Shown here piece after piece: positions 27,597-35,392 of a stretch of DNA of 40,248 bases. The position numbers and the translations under genes are program-made. Location: positions 1 through 40,248 of the forward strand of contig CALXUQ010000011.1 in NCBI GenBank assembly GCA_944391725.1, given 5' to 3'. How positions within the stretch are numbered: position 1 is the stretch's first letter; every line of letters starts with the position of its first letter. Origin of the DNA: an uncultured Alphaproteobacteria bacterium. Lineage in GTDB: Bacteria > Pseudomonadota > Alphaproteobacteria > RF32 > CAG-239. Under the pieces are notes generated by a model, which was given only the letters and a program-made list of their open reading frames with translations, was not told the origin of the DNA and did no database searches.

Positions 27597-29553
27597 GTTT
27601 ATCCTCCGATTGCTTTTTCCCAACGATTATTTTGTATGAACAGGTGGAACTTATGTTTAGGAAAGCTCCAAAAAATTGTTTAGCTAGATAAGGAAAGAAA
27701 TATATATCTATGCGCTTCATTCCCTTGCTTCTGATGCTGATGGGCTTTAGTAAACATGCAAATAAACTCTGCCATGATGTTTGCCATATTAATTTCTTTA
27801 TCCTCTTTAACGTTTTTTTAGGGTGTAACAAATATTCCCTAAGCGGTATGCTTTCTGAAAACAGCGGAACATAATCTGTGTGGTTGCTATCTTTACCAAA
27901 CTTGATTTTTGACATCTCGCTTATGTCTCGCTTGGTTGGATTCTCAATAAAGCTGTTAATATATGTAACCAGCCCTTCTCCATCTAAAAAAATGTTGTGC
28001 TCACCAAACAGTGCCTGAATATCTTGTACAAATTTTATGGCTCCTGCAGAAATGACCGGATAAATTTGGGCGCGATATTTTTCTGCCGCGTTAGGATTGC
28101 TCTCATATATCGGATTGCCATTTCTATCCATATTCTTTATGGGATACTCAGGACTAGTCAGCAAAAATTCGATAAAATTCCAATTCTTTGTATAAACAGA
28201 TACATCTTCTTGTAATGAGGATTGATTTATAAAACAACTCCTTGAATATATCCCCTTATATGCTTGTAAGATGACTGACCAATATATGCCATGTATCTCT
28301 TTATCTAAGGCTGACTGCAAAAGTTTTTGTGCCGAAAACTCACCGGTAATGGTATCAACCATGCCAATTTTTGCATTTTGGGGTAATTTGCTTGAGATGT
28401 AGCTCCTATAGTTCTTAAGATTTTTTTTGGCTATAGGCAAAAATAAATCAATATGATTTTGAATAAAATTATGCTGCTCTTTGGCTTTTATTAGTTTTTT
28501 AGTTGAAGAAAGCCGCTTTATTTCTGAATTTTCCTGGGAAAAATAATCTAATATTGCACTGGTTTGTTCTATATTACGGCGCGCATAGTCAAGACGGCAG
28601 ATTAAATTTAAAAACCTTGGGGCGTATATATATTCGGTCTTAACACTGGGGCAAAGAAGTGTGAAAACTTTTTGCAATGTATATCCATCTCGCGCAACAA
28701 AACCTATAAAATCAAGTTTTTGTTCTGTTGTCACTTCTTCAATAAAGCGGCAATAGCCATATGCAAGCGGACCTGCGTATAAGTAGCCAAGCTCGCTCCA
28801 GTAGTCAAAACTGTTTTCACCTTTTATGATCTGTTCATGCCAACGATAAGCCAAAACAGATAATAAAATTGATAGACCTAAGTTCTGTTCGGCTTCTCTA
28901 TGTAGCTCATATAAATATTTATGCGCATCTAAAAACTGTTCTAAAACCTGCTTATATAATACGCATTCAATTCCTAATTTGTGTGGAGCTTTATAATCAG
29001 AATGCTTATTGTCTCCGATATGCAACACTTTTTTGGGGGTATCTAAAGAGAAATCTTGCAACACTCTTTTAAATAGATTTCCGGTACCCTTGGTGAGCCC
29101 AATATCTCCGGAAACATAAAGCCTTTCCCATCCATCATAGCTATTTTTCCGAAGAACCTTGGCTATAAAATCTGTCGGAAGGTACATATCAGATATGATG
29201 ACTATGGTTTTATTTTGGGACAAGGCATAGTCATAAACTTGCTTAAGTTCAAAATTTGGACGCAGAACTCTTTCTTCCCAGTTTATTTCAATGTCTTGTA
29301 AAGGCTTAAATGTTTCATCAATATTTTGATATATTTGATCAAAACGAATATCTTCTTTGGAAGGATGCTCTGCTCTGGTTTCTTTTTCGGCGGCTTGACG
29401 GCATATGGAAAAGAATGGCATCCCTTGCAATTGTCCAATATGCGTAAATAAATCCACAGGCTTAACATATGGGCGCAATAACAGTGTATCAAATATATCA
29501 AAGGATATAATCTCAGCTTTATCAATTCTATTTTTAATATTATCCAGCAACAT
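27583..29553 (-). CDS. Two-part HAD protein (COG5610 type), paralogue 2
   Basis: The 656-residue protein is colinear with its downstream neighbour: HAD nucleophile IISFDIFDTLL (Asp19, Asp22), IISDMYLP, HIGDNKHSD, then FVARDGYTLQKVF, KIGMVDTITGEF and LLTSPEYPI. Only the last ~80 residues differ. They are basic and hydrophobic but lack the LFG repeats of the paralogue. I chose the ATG at 29553, with AAGGA upstream; an earlier start at 29595 would overlap the GT32 remnant. It begins 5 bp after the stop of that remnant, which suggests it was once the second gene of the operon. Its base composition is less A+T-biased than the paralogue, so the two may have different histories. Confidence 0.82.
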   Translation of the reverse strand: MLLDNIKNRIDKAEIISFDIFDTLLLRPYVKPVDLFTHIGQLQGMPFFSICRQAAEKETRAEHPSKEDIRFDQIYQNIDETFKPLQDIEINWEERVLRPNFELKQVYDYALSQNKTIVIISDMYLPTDFIAKVLRKNSYDGWERLYVSGDIGLTKGTGNLFKRVLQDFSLDTPKKVLHIGDNKHSDYKAPHKLGIECVLYKQVLEQFLDAHKYLYELHREAEQNLGLSILLSVLAYRWHEQIIKGENSFDYWSELGYLYAGPLAYGYCRFIEEVTTEQKLDFIGFVARDGYTLQKVFTLLCPSVKTEYIYAPRFLNLICRLDYARRNIEQTSAILDYFSQENSEIKRLSSTKKLIKAKEQHNFIQNHIDLFLPIAKKNLKNYRSYISSKLPQNAKIGMVDTITGEFSAQKLLQSALDKEIHGIYWSVILQAYKGIYSRSCFINQSSLQEDVSVYTKNWNFIEFLLTSPEYPIKNMDRNGNPIYESNPNAAEKYRAQIYPVISAGAIKFVQDIQALFGEHNIFLDGEGLVTYINSFIENPTKRDISEMSKIKFGKDSNHTDYVPLFSESIPLREYLLHPKKTLKRIKKLIWQTSWQSLFACLLKPISIRSKGMKRIDIYFFPYLAKQFFGAFLNISSTCSYKIIVGKKQSEDKHGKR

Positions 29554-29558
29554 AATAA

Positions 29559-29813
29559 TTATATCCTTGTTTTGCCGTATAATGTGGGCATGCAAAAATC
29601 TGTATGGTGCAATGTAGACGATGTGTTACATGCACTTAGAAACAAAAGGCCTGAGTGCCTTTGTGATGAAAATTGATTATATGAAAATGTATCTAAGCAT
29701 GAACGAAACTCATAACCGGAAAGATTTTGTTTCCAGCTATGCAGACAACGACGGATAGTTTCGTTCTTCGGACCGTTTCCAAACCAGCAATAATGAATCA
29801 GTTTACGAATCAT
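29559..29813 (-). pseudogene. N-terminal remnant of a GT32 (OCH1-type, DXD) glycosyltransferase
   Basis: The first ~36 residues read MIRKLIHYCWFGNGPK...CLHSW then LSGYEF, the standard opening of bacterial family 32 glycosyltransferases (I-P-K-I-I-H-Y-C-W-F-G). After residue 36 (below about 29706) similarity stops in all frames. The usual YAFVSDYAR and DxD parts are missing, and the frame ends after 84 residues. The rest was probably deleted rather than frameshifted. Translation signals are still good: GAGGAGG stands before the ATG. A short leader-like peptide of some use cannot be excluded. Confidence 0.75.
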
Positions 29814-29848
29814 TACGCCCTCCTCGGAAACGAGCGGGGCTGATGCGC

Positions 29849-29854
29849 ATTATA
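29849..29854 (-). promoter_or_regulatory. -10 element for the glycan operon
   Basis: TATAAT on the minus strand lies 36 bp before the ATG of the GT32 remnant. No strong -35 stands 16-18 bp upstream, so an activator-dependent or weak promoter is possible. Confidence 0.4.
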
Positions 29855-30118
29855 CACCTTGCGGCAAAGCTTTATGAAGAACTTTGCAATTTGTTAAATG
29901 GTTAATAAAAAACCAACTATCCTTATCGGTTTTGAGCCTAAATTATTTAGATTAGGATTACAAGAACTTTTTTGTATTTTTACCCTCCGAGTGTTATTTT
30001 TTTTGAATCTAAAGATGTGTTGACAAATTTTATGTAATTTTTTGATGCACCCTTAATTTTTTCTATTATTAGTTGCATATATACGAACCGTAAAGTTTTA
30101 CTTTATCATAAAATAAAT

Positions 30119-30150
30119 GGTGCCGAATCGATAAACCAAAATCCGACACC
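30119..30150 (-). terminator. Terminator of the GT2-GT8 fusion gene
   Basis: GGTGCCGAAT (30119-30128) pairs with ATCCGACACC (30141-30150) apart from two G-U type positions. It is followed on the minus strand by ATTTATTTTAT. It lies just beyond the stop at 30178. Confidence 0.55.
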
Positions 30151-30177
30151 AATCTGAGGGCAAACTTGCTTATTCTC

Positions 30178-32259
30178 TTAACTGATTTTCATTATCGGCA
30201 GCAGGTTCAAAAACTTAACAAGCTTGTATTTATTTTTATTTTGAACACGGAACATCGGAAGTCCTAACACCGATATAACATCTCGCTTGCCCCGTTTTAT
30301 CTTAATTAAGGGCAAAAACCCCAGCAACTTGTACGCACTTTGAGTGGAGTTATGTTTAATTTTAAGTATCGGGAAAAGCCCAAATAATTTGTAGCTGATT
30401 TTGCTTGCCGTTGGACCGTTTTGCCTTGGGTTATTAAGTTGGTGCGTGACCACATCATAGTATGGAGATGCGCGCAGATATTGCCAATAGACATCGGCAA
30501 AATCACAGTGAAGGTTTTTGGTTGTCCACGGCTTTACTATCATCGCAACCAAAGAGGGTGCACACATAAAATGAAAATAATTTTGCTTGACTTGTTCTAC
30601 CAAATAATCACTTTCTTTTAAGGTATTGGAAACATTATAATAGTTCCATGCTGCCGGAAGTATATATAACTCTTGTTCCGAAAAGAGACTATTTAGAATA
30701 TCTTGATCATGACTATAATAGTCTCTTTCTAAAAGTTTTGCTAGCTTGCAGCGTTTTTCTTCTAAGTCCATTTTGGTCAGATTTAGCAATATTACTCCCG
30801 CATTGAAATAATATTGGCAGCGATGTGGTGGTAAATTTAAGTATGCGGAAAAATATTCATAATAACTACCTGAGAAATTGCACCAAGCAATTTGCTTCTT
30901 GTTGGCGCTTTTTTGCCATACACTGGAATCTATGGCTCCGGCAATGGATTTATTTCCAATATCCATATGATATAGCTTAGAAATGTCATCTAAGAGGAGG
31001 CTGTCGGCATCTATATACAACACGCGGTCAAATTTGCGAAACAACCAGAATATGCCAAGCCGATAATAAGTTGCTCGGGTCAGATGGCGAGTTTCTGAAG
31101 CGCAAATAAACTGCTCGCGCATATCAATAAAGCTGATTTTAACTTTATTGTTTGCTAGGTGATAGAAATTATCCTTATGAACAATACCTCCATCAAGTAT
31201 GTATATATAGGCAGTAACATCCGGCGATATTTTGCTCAAAGCAGATTTAATTGCCACATATAAGTGCGGTTCATAATTGACATCGCTAGCAAGGCAAAGC
31301 ACAATCTTATTCTCTTTTTCTTTATATGGCGGCTCAATAATCGGCAAGTCAGAGAGCTTGTTTATCATATCGCTTTTCGTATATTTAAAAGGTATACGCT
31401 CCACTTTGTCTAACGGATTACGCTGACATAAAATCTTCAATGCTTGAATGAATTTGTTGCTATAATCTCTTGATTTTTTGGTGGAAAAATATTTATATAT
31501 ATCTTCGTTGCTCTTCCAAATGGCGCGGCTTAAAAAATTGCTGTCAGTCGGTGATAATTCGGGAAAATGTCTAGAAATTATATCAGATCTTTCCGATAAA
31601 TGAAGCTGTTGGATTTCTTTGTCCTTACTGCCGCTTAAGCCTCCCAAACGAAAAGCAGCTACAGCGCGATACAGATTCTTTATATTACAAGATTTATCTT
31701 CATAAACGCGCAAGAAAAAATCCCAATCTGCGGCAATTTTATAATGAGTGTTATATTCTCCTAACCTCCGGTGCAAATCTTTTTTATATATAATTCCTTG
31801 ATGGCTGACCATAAAACTAAAATACATTTTATCGTCGAGTTCATAAGGAATGCGACACGAAACTCTTTTGTCTTTGGCGTCATATTCGTTGACACCACAG
31901 ATATAGGCATCGACTTTACCGAAATCTGCTTGTTCCAAAATGGCATTGACTGAGCCATTCAATATATAATCGTCTGAATTGATAAGCCAAATATATTCGC
32001 CTTGCGCCAAGTGTATCCCCTTGTTCATAGCCTCATATATGCCGCTATCTGGCTCAGAAATATATTTGAACCAACCTTTTTTTGCGTATTCGTCCAAAAT
32101 TCTTACACTACCATCTGTTGAACCGCCATCGATAACTAAGTGTTCTATTTGTCCCTGATTTTCTTGATGAATGCTTTCTACACACTGACGAAAAGTCTTC
32201 TCTCGGCCGTTGGAGATAAGATTGTGAGTTGCGGTGATAATGGTGATTAGTGAGGTCAT
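30178..32259 (-). CDS. Two-domain glycosyltransferase: GT2 fused to GT8, with LFG-repeat tail
   Basis: The 693-residue chain has an N-terminal GT2 domain (about 1-230: LITIITATHN, VIDGGSTDGS, YISEPDSGIYEAMNKG, INSDDYIL, DWDFFLR) and a GT8 domain (about 318-580: IVLCLASDVNYEPHL, DxD in YIDADSL at 417-419, YYFNAGVILLN, SHDQDILN). The final GT8 motif is altered: HFMCAPSLVAMIVKPW replaces the compact H-x-x-G-x-x-K-P-W. The last 76 residues (30181-30408) hold about four ~20-residue repeats (YKLFGLFPILKIK, YKLLGFLPLIKIK, SVLGLPMFRV, YKLVKFLNLLPIMKI). I chose the ATG at 32259 with GGGAA upstream; an earlier in-frame ATG at 32328 precedes the GT2 fold by 23 unneeded residues. It is a single-gene unit. 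Confidence 0.87.
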   Translation of the reverse strand: MTSLITIITATHNLISNGREKTFRQCVESIHQENQGQIEHLVIDGGSTDGSVRILDEYAKKGWFKYISEPDSGIYEAMNKGIHLAQGEYIWLINSDDYILNGSVNAILEQADFGKVDAYICGVNEYDAKDKRVSCRIPYELDDKMYFSFMVSHQGIIYKKDLHRRLGEYNTHYKIAADWDFFLRVYEDKSCNIKNLYRAVAAFRLGGLSGSKDKEIQQLHLSERSDIISRHFPELSPTDSNFLSRAIWKSNEDIYKYFSTKKSRDYSNKFIQALKILCQRNPLDKVERIPFKYTKSDMINKLSDLPIIEPPYKEKENKIVLCLASDVNYEPHLYVAIKSALSKISPDVTAYIYILDGGIVHKDNFYHLANNKVKISFIDMREQFICASETRHLTRATYYRLGIFWLFRKFDRVLYIDADSLLLDDISKLYHMDIGNKSIAGAIDSSVWQKSANKKQIAWCNFSGSYYEYFSAYLNLPPHRCQYYFNAGVILLNLTKMDLEEKRCKLAKLLERDYYSHDQDILNSLFSEQELYILPAAWNYYNVSNTLKESDYLVEQVKQNYFHFMCAPSLVAMIVKPWTTKNLHCDFADVYWQYLRASPYYDVVTHQLNNPRQNGPTASKISYKLFGLFPILKIKHNSTQSAYKLLGFLPLIKIKRGKRDVISVLGLPMFRVQNKNKYKLVKFLNLLPIMKIS

Positions 32260-32306
32260 ATGATTATTCCCGGTAGAACTGTGGAGTTTTAGACAATTAT
32301 GAAGAT

Positions 32307-32335
32307 ATGCTACTAAGATTATTTTCAACTTTCAA
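32307..32335 (-). promoter_or_regulatory. Possible promoter of the GT2-GT8 gene
   Basis: On the minus strand TTGAAA (32330-32335) and TAGCAT (32307-32312) are 17 bp apart, 48 bp before the chosen start codon. Confidence 0.35.
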
Positions 32336-32360
32336 GATTAATTGTAAGTCATATACAATT

Positions 32361-33890
32361 TTATTCTTTGCTATTTAATATATTCACGATACGCCTTATT
32401 TCAAAGCTGCGCAGGGATTTTCTTTCCTGACATTCGGCGATTAAGATATCTCCACGTATTTCCTGCGGAATTACCTCGCGTTTGTAATTTTTACCATCGG
32501 TTTTGCAATAAATCAACCACAATGTATGCTTATTAAGAACTGCTTGATGCAAAACTTGCATTTTGCACACCGGCGGCATGGCGGTATCTTCGCAATAATT
32601 ACACAAAAAGTCATTAATTCGCTCATCAACCATGACACTTCTGAGCGAAACGGCTCTGGTTAAACTCAATCCTTCAAACGAGGTACAGCGGCTCAAGGCG
32701 ACATACAATTGTCCGGCGGCAAAGGTGCCTCGACCGATATCTATCTCGACCTTATCAAAAGTTTTGCCTTGGCTTTTGTGAATAGTCACTGCCCAAGACA
32801 TCCGAAACGGGAACTGCACAAAGCTCCCTACTACCTCCGAGATTATTTCTTTACCCTCAAGCTTATATTTGCAAACTTCCCACTCAAACGGGAAAACCGC
32901 GACCAGCCTTTGTCCGGCTTGCAGTCTTACATTGACCTGACTTAAGCGGTTATCACGAAACTTTATGCCTTCAATATGTCCGACACTGCCGTTGACCCAG
33001 CGGTTTTTGCTATCATTATTCAAAAACATTATCTGAGCACCAATCTTAAATTCCAAATGCTCGGCGGCCGGATAATATTCTTTGCTGAAATCGCCTTCTA
33101 TTTCGGCATCGGAAATATAACTTGCCCCTTCCAGTGCCTCTAATCTTTCCTGATTTATTTTATCGGCGGTTTGGTTAGTGGTGGTCAGTGTTATCTTAAA
33201 ATCCTCAGCTCCTTTGGCACTGACATCAACTCCGACCCGCGAGTTGAGTTCGCGGATATCCGCCAAAGTGGCCTGATTGTTCCGGATATTATTTAACAAC
33301 CGAATAAACTCCCCGTCTTTCTGGCGATATATCTTCTTGAGCTCAATTACTTGCAGGGGGATTTGGCGTATGACATCGGCACTAAAAAAATACGGTGTAA
33401 CATAGTGCTCGGCAAATATCTCTTTTTCCTGATTGCTGACCACCGGCGGAAGTTGGTATAAATCTCCCACCAACACAATCTGGACACCACCAAAAATTTT
33501 GCCCTCGTTAGGGCCATAGCGGCGCAAAAAAGCATCAATACAATCCAGCAAATCGGCTCTCAGCATAGATGCTTCATCGATTATCAAAGTTTCTAAATGC
33601 TTATATATCCTTACAGCGCGAGGTTTGAACTCGCCGCTGGTGATTTGCGTGGCACTAATATTTATCGGGAAGCCGAAAAAGCGGTGAATGGTTTGCCCCT
33701 TGATATTTAAGGCGGCCACTCCGGTGGGGGCCAAAAGCACTATTCTTTTAGAGCTATGCTCATAGGCATAATTTAACAGGGTAGATTTTCCGGTGCCGGC
33801 CTTACCGGTTATAAACAAATGCTGCGTGGTATTTTCCAGCAAATCTAAGGCTTTTTGAAACTCCTGATTGATTTCTACCTGCAGGGGCAT
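32361..33890 (-). CDS. Pif1/RecD-like DNA helicase with C-terminal WYL-like domain
   Basis: The 509-residue protein is a superfamily 1B helicase that would unwind DNA with ATP. It has Walker A ITGKAGTGKSTLL, motif Ia LLAPTGVAALNI, Walker B LIIDEASMLR, motif III VQIVLVGDLYQLPPV, and the late motifs AVTIHKSQGKTFD and LYVALSRCTS typical of Pif1-type enzymes. The final ~80 residues (LHQAVLNKHTLWLIY...R-S-F-E-I-R-R-I) resemble a WYL ligand-binding or regulatory domain. The gene starts 4 bp after the DUF3750 stop and is probably the end of the map-radC-DUF3750 run. The role is likely DNA repair or replication support; the exact one is unknown. Confidence 0.85.
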   Translation of the reverse strand: MPLQVEINQEFQKALDLLENTTQHLFITGKAGTGKSTLLNYAYEHSSKRIVLLAPTGVAALNIKGQTIHRFFGFPINISATQITSGEFKPRAVRIYKHLETLIIDEASMLRADLLDCIDAFLRRYGPNEGKIFGGVQIVLVGDLYQLPPVVSNQEKEIFAEHYVTPYFFSADVIRQIPLQVIELKKIYRQKDGEFIRLLNNIRNNQATLADIRELNSRVGVDVSAKGAEDFKITLTTTNQTADKINQERLEALEGASYISDAEIEGDFSKEYYPAAEHLEFKIGAQIMFLNNDSKNRWVNGSVGHIEGIKFRDNRLSQVNVRLQAGQRLVAVFPFEWEVCKYKLEGKEIISEVVGSFVQFPFRMSWAVTIHKSQGKTFDKVEIDIGRGTFAAGQLYVALSRCTSFEGLSLTRAVSLRSVMVDERINDFLCNYCEDTAMPPVCKMQVLHQAVLNKHTLWLIYCKTDGKNYKREVIPQEIRGDILIAECQERKSLRSFEIRRIVNILNSKE

Positions 33891-33894
33891 GGGC

Positions 33895-34665
33895 TTAATC
33901 GTCTTTCAGCGGACGGTCCGGCAGTCCTATTCTGCCCACAAACGGCAACTTAACGGCCGGACGTAAAACATCTACCCCAAAGTCCAAGCCCAAAATGCTA
34001 ATCTCTATCCCCTCGCCTTTGCCAATAGTAAAACCAAGTAAGCCATATAGCGAAAACTGCCGACCACTGCCGCTCTCGCTAACCGACCAAAACTTGCCGC
34101 CATATAACCAATCTCGGCCAATGGCATGAGGTGGAAGCTCAACGCTTAACTCGGGGACATTTCTGATAATGTGGGAAACAAAAGTATTGCTGTTGGGTCC
34201 GGGCCAGAGCACATAGGTATCATCATAAGCGTAGTTTTTGACCAACTGCTCAATCTTAGCAATGGCGGTTTTAGCCTTTTCTCCACGCAATTCCTCAATT
34301 AATTCCGGAGTTGAGCCATACCATTTGCGGTCGGGGATATCTTGCTCAACCGCCACACTATGTCCAGTGCGAGGAAGGCGATAGCCCAAAACCTGATAAG
34401 TGGTATATTGCTTGGCGTTTTCGGGTTTTACTGCTATCCAGCTATGGACGCTAAACCAACCGCGCCAGCTATAGGTGCGCGCTGCATAGACTTGGACAAC
34501 GGCTCTTTTCTCAGCATCGGGCGATGGGGCAATTCCTGCCGAGCTGCGATCAGCCTGCCACCACGGTACCGGGCGATAAAACAAAGTCAAACCCAAGAAA
34601 ACACCGGTCATTAACAATCCGAATATCATGGCCTTATTGATTTTTATGTCTTTTATTTTTATCAT
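33895..34665 (-). CDS. DUF3750 family membrane-anchored protein
   Basis: The 256-residue protein has one N-terminal membrane helix (about 13-30) and a large, probably periplasmic, domain. The family pattern is clear: AARTYSWRGWFSVHSWIAVK, VLGYRLP, IPDRKWYGSTPELIEELRG, VLWPGPNSNTFVSHIIR, VPELSVELPPHAIGRDWL. The conserved H...W and N-S-N-T-F residues suggest an enzyme, perhaps papain/NlpC-like, but no activity is established to my knowledge. It overlaps radC by 4 bp (ATGA) and leads into the helicase gene. Confidence 0.85.
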   Translation of the reverse strand: MIKIKDIKINKAMIFGLLMTGVFLGLTLFYRPVPWWQADRSSAGIAPSPDAEKRAVVQVYAARTYSWRGWFSVHSWIAVKPENAKQYTTYQVLGYRLPRTGHSVAVEQDIPDRKWYGSTPELIEELRGEKAKTAIAKIEQLVKNYAYDDTYVLWPGPNSNTFVSHIIRNVPELSVELPPHAIGRDWLYGGKFWSVSESGSGRQFSLYGLLGFTIGKGEGIEISILGLDFGVDVLRPAVKLPFVGRIGLPDRPLKDD

Positions 34666-35390
34666 CTCTTTATTTTGGGTATCAAACCTTCTTTAGCAAA
34701 ACTATACACATTATCCTTACTGACTATCAAGTGGTCAAGGACGTCAACATCAACCAGTTGACCCGCCTCATAAATCATTTTGGTTAGGGCAATATCCTGA
34801 CCTGAGGGTTTGACCACGCCTGAGGGATGATTGTGAGCCAGCACAATTGCGCCGGCACCGCGGTCGATGGCTGCTTTTATCACCTCACGCGGATGAATCG
34901 AAACTTGGTTGAGACTACCGCGCTGTTCAATATCTTCTCCGATTAATCTTAATTTGGAGTTAAGATAAACCACCATGAACTGCTCAACCGTACTATAGCC
35001 GATTTTGGAACGGCAATAGTCCAGCACCAGATCCCAATTGTTGAGCACCGGAACATCGGCCGCATTAAGATTTTGCCACTGCAAACGCAAGGCCGCTTCT
35101 TTTACGGCTTTCAAAAGTGCCAGACTACTCTCTTTTAGCCCCGGAAAAGAAAGCAACTCATTGTTGTCGGCATTAATCACTCCGGCAAAAGAACCAAACC
35201 TCTTAACCAGCTGCTTTGCTAAAGGTTTGACATCGCGTCTTGGTATAGACATGGTGAGCAAAAACTCTAAAAACTCATAATCTGCCATATCTTTGCCCTC
35301 GCTTATCAAAAAGCGAGTTCTTAGCCTTTGGCGATGTCCGAGATAGTCCGGTTGGTCTTCTTTATTATTGCTTTGAGTAGTCCCGCTCAT
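34662..35390 (-). CDS. radC: RadC family protein (JAB/MPN metalloprotease fold)
   Basis: The 242-residue protein has the UPF0758 layout: a helix-hairpin-helix-like N-terminal half (FAGVINADNNELLSFPGLKESS) and a C-terminal JAB domain. The metal-binding motif is AHNHPSGVVKPSGQD, preceded by the zinc-coordinating HPREV region, with LDHLIVS downstream. The family name comes from a radiation phenotype since assigned to another gene; the actual role is unsettled. It starts 2 bp after the map stop. Confidence 0.92.
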   Translation of the reverse strand: MSGTTQSNNKEDQPDYLGHRQRLRTRFLISEGKDMADYEFLEFLLTMSIPRRDVKPLAKQLVKRFGSFAGVINADNNELLSFPGLKESSLALLKAVKEAALRLQWQNLNAADVPVLNNWDLVLDYCRSKIGYSTVEQFMVVYLNSKLRLIGEDIEQRGSLNQVSIHPREVIKAAIDRGAGAIVLAHNHPSGVVKPSGQDIALTKMIYEAGQLVDVDVLDHLIVSKDNVYSFAKEGLIPKIKR

Positions 35391-35392
35391 TG

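Larger units (their letters stand above)
29814..30177. other. 364-bp intergenic spacer between the glycan operon and the GT2-GT8 gene
   Basis: No gene is visible. The left end carries the leader of the GT32 remnant, with GAGGAGG just before its ATG and TATAAT on the minus strand at 29849-29854. A hairpin GCAAAG/CTTTGC lies near 29864-29887. The centre (29900-30110) is A+T-rich without recognisable structure. The right end holds the terminator of the GT2-GT8 gene. It therefore contains the promoter for the HAD-GT8-acyltransferase run. Confidence 0.55.
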
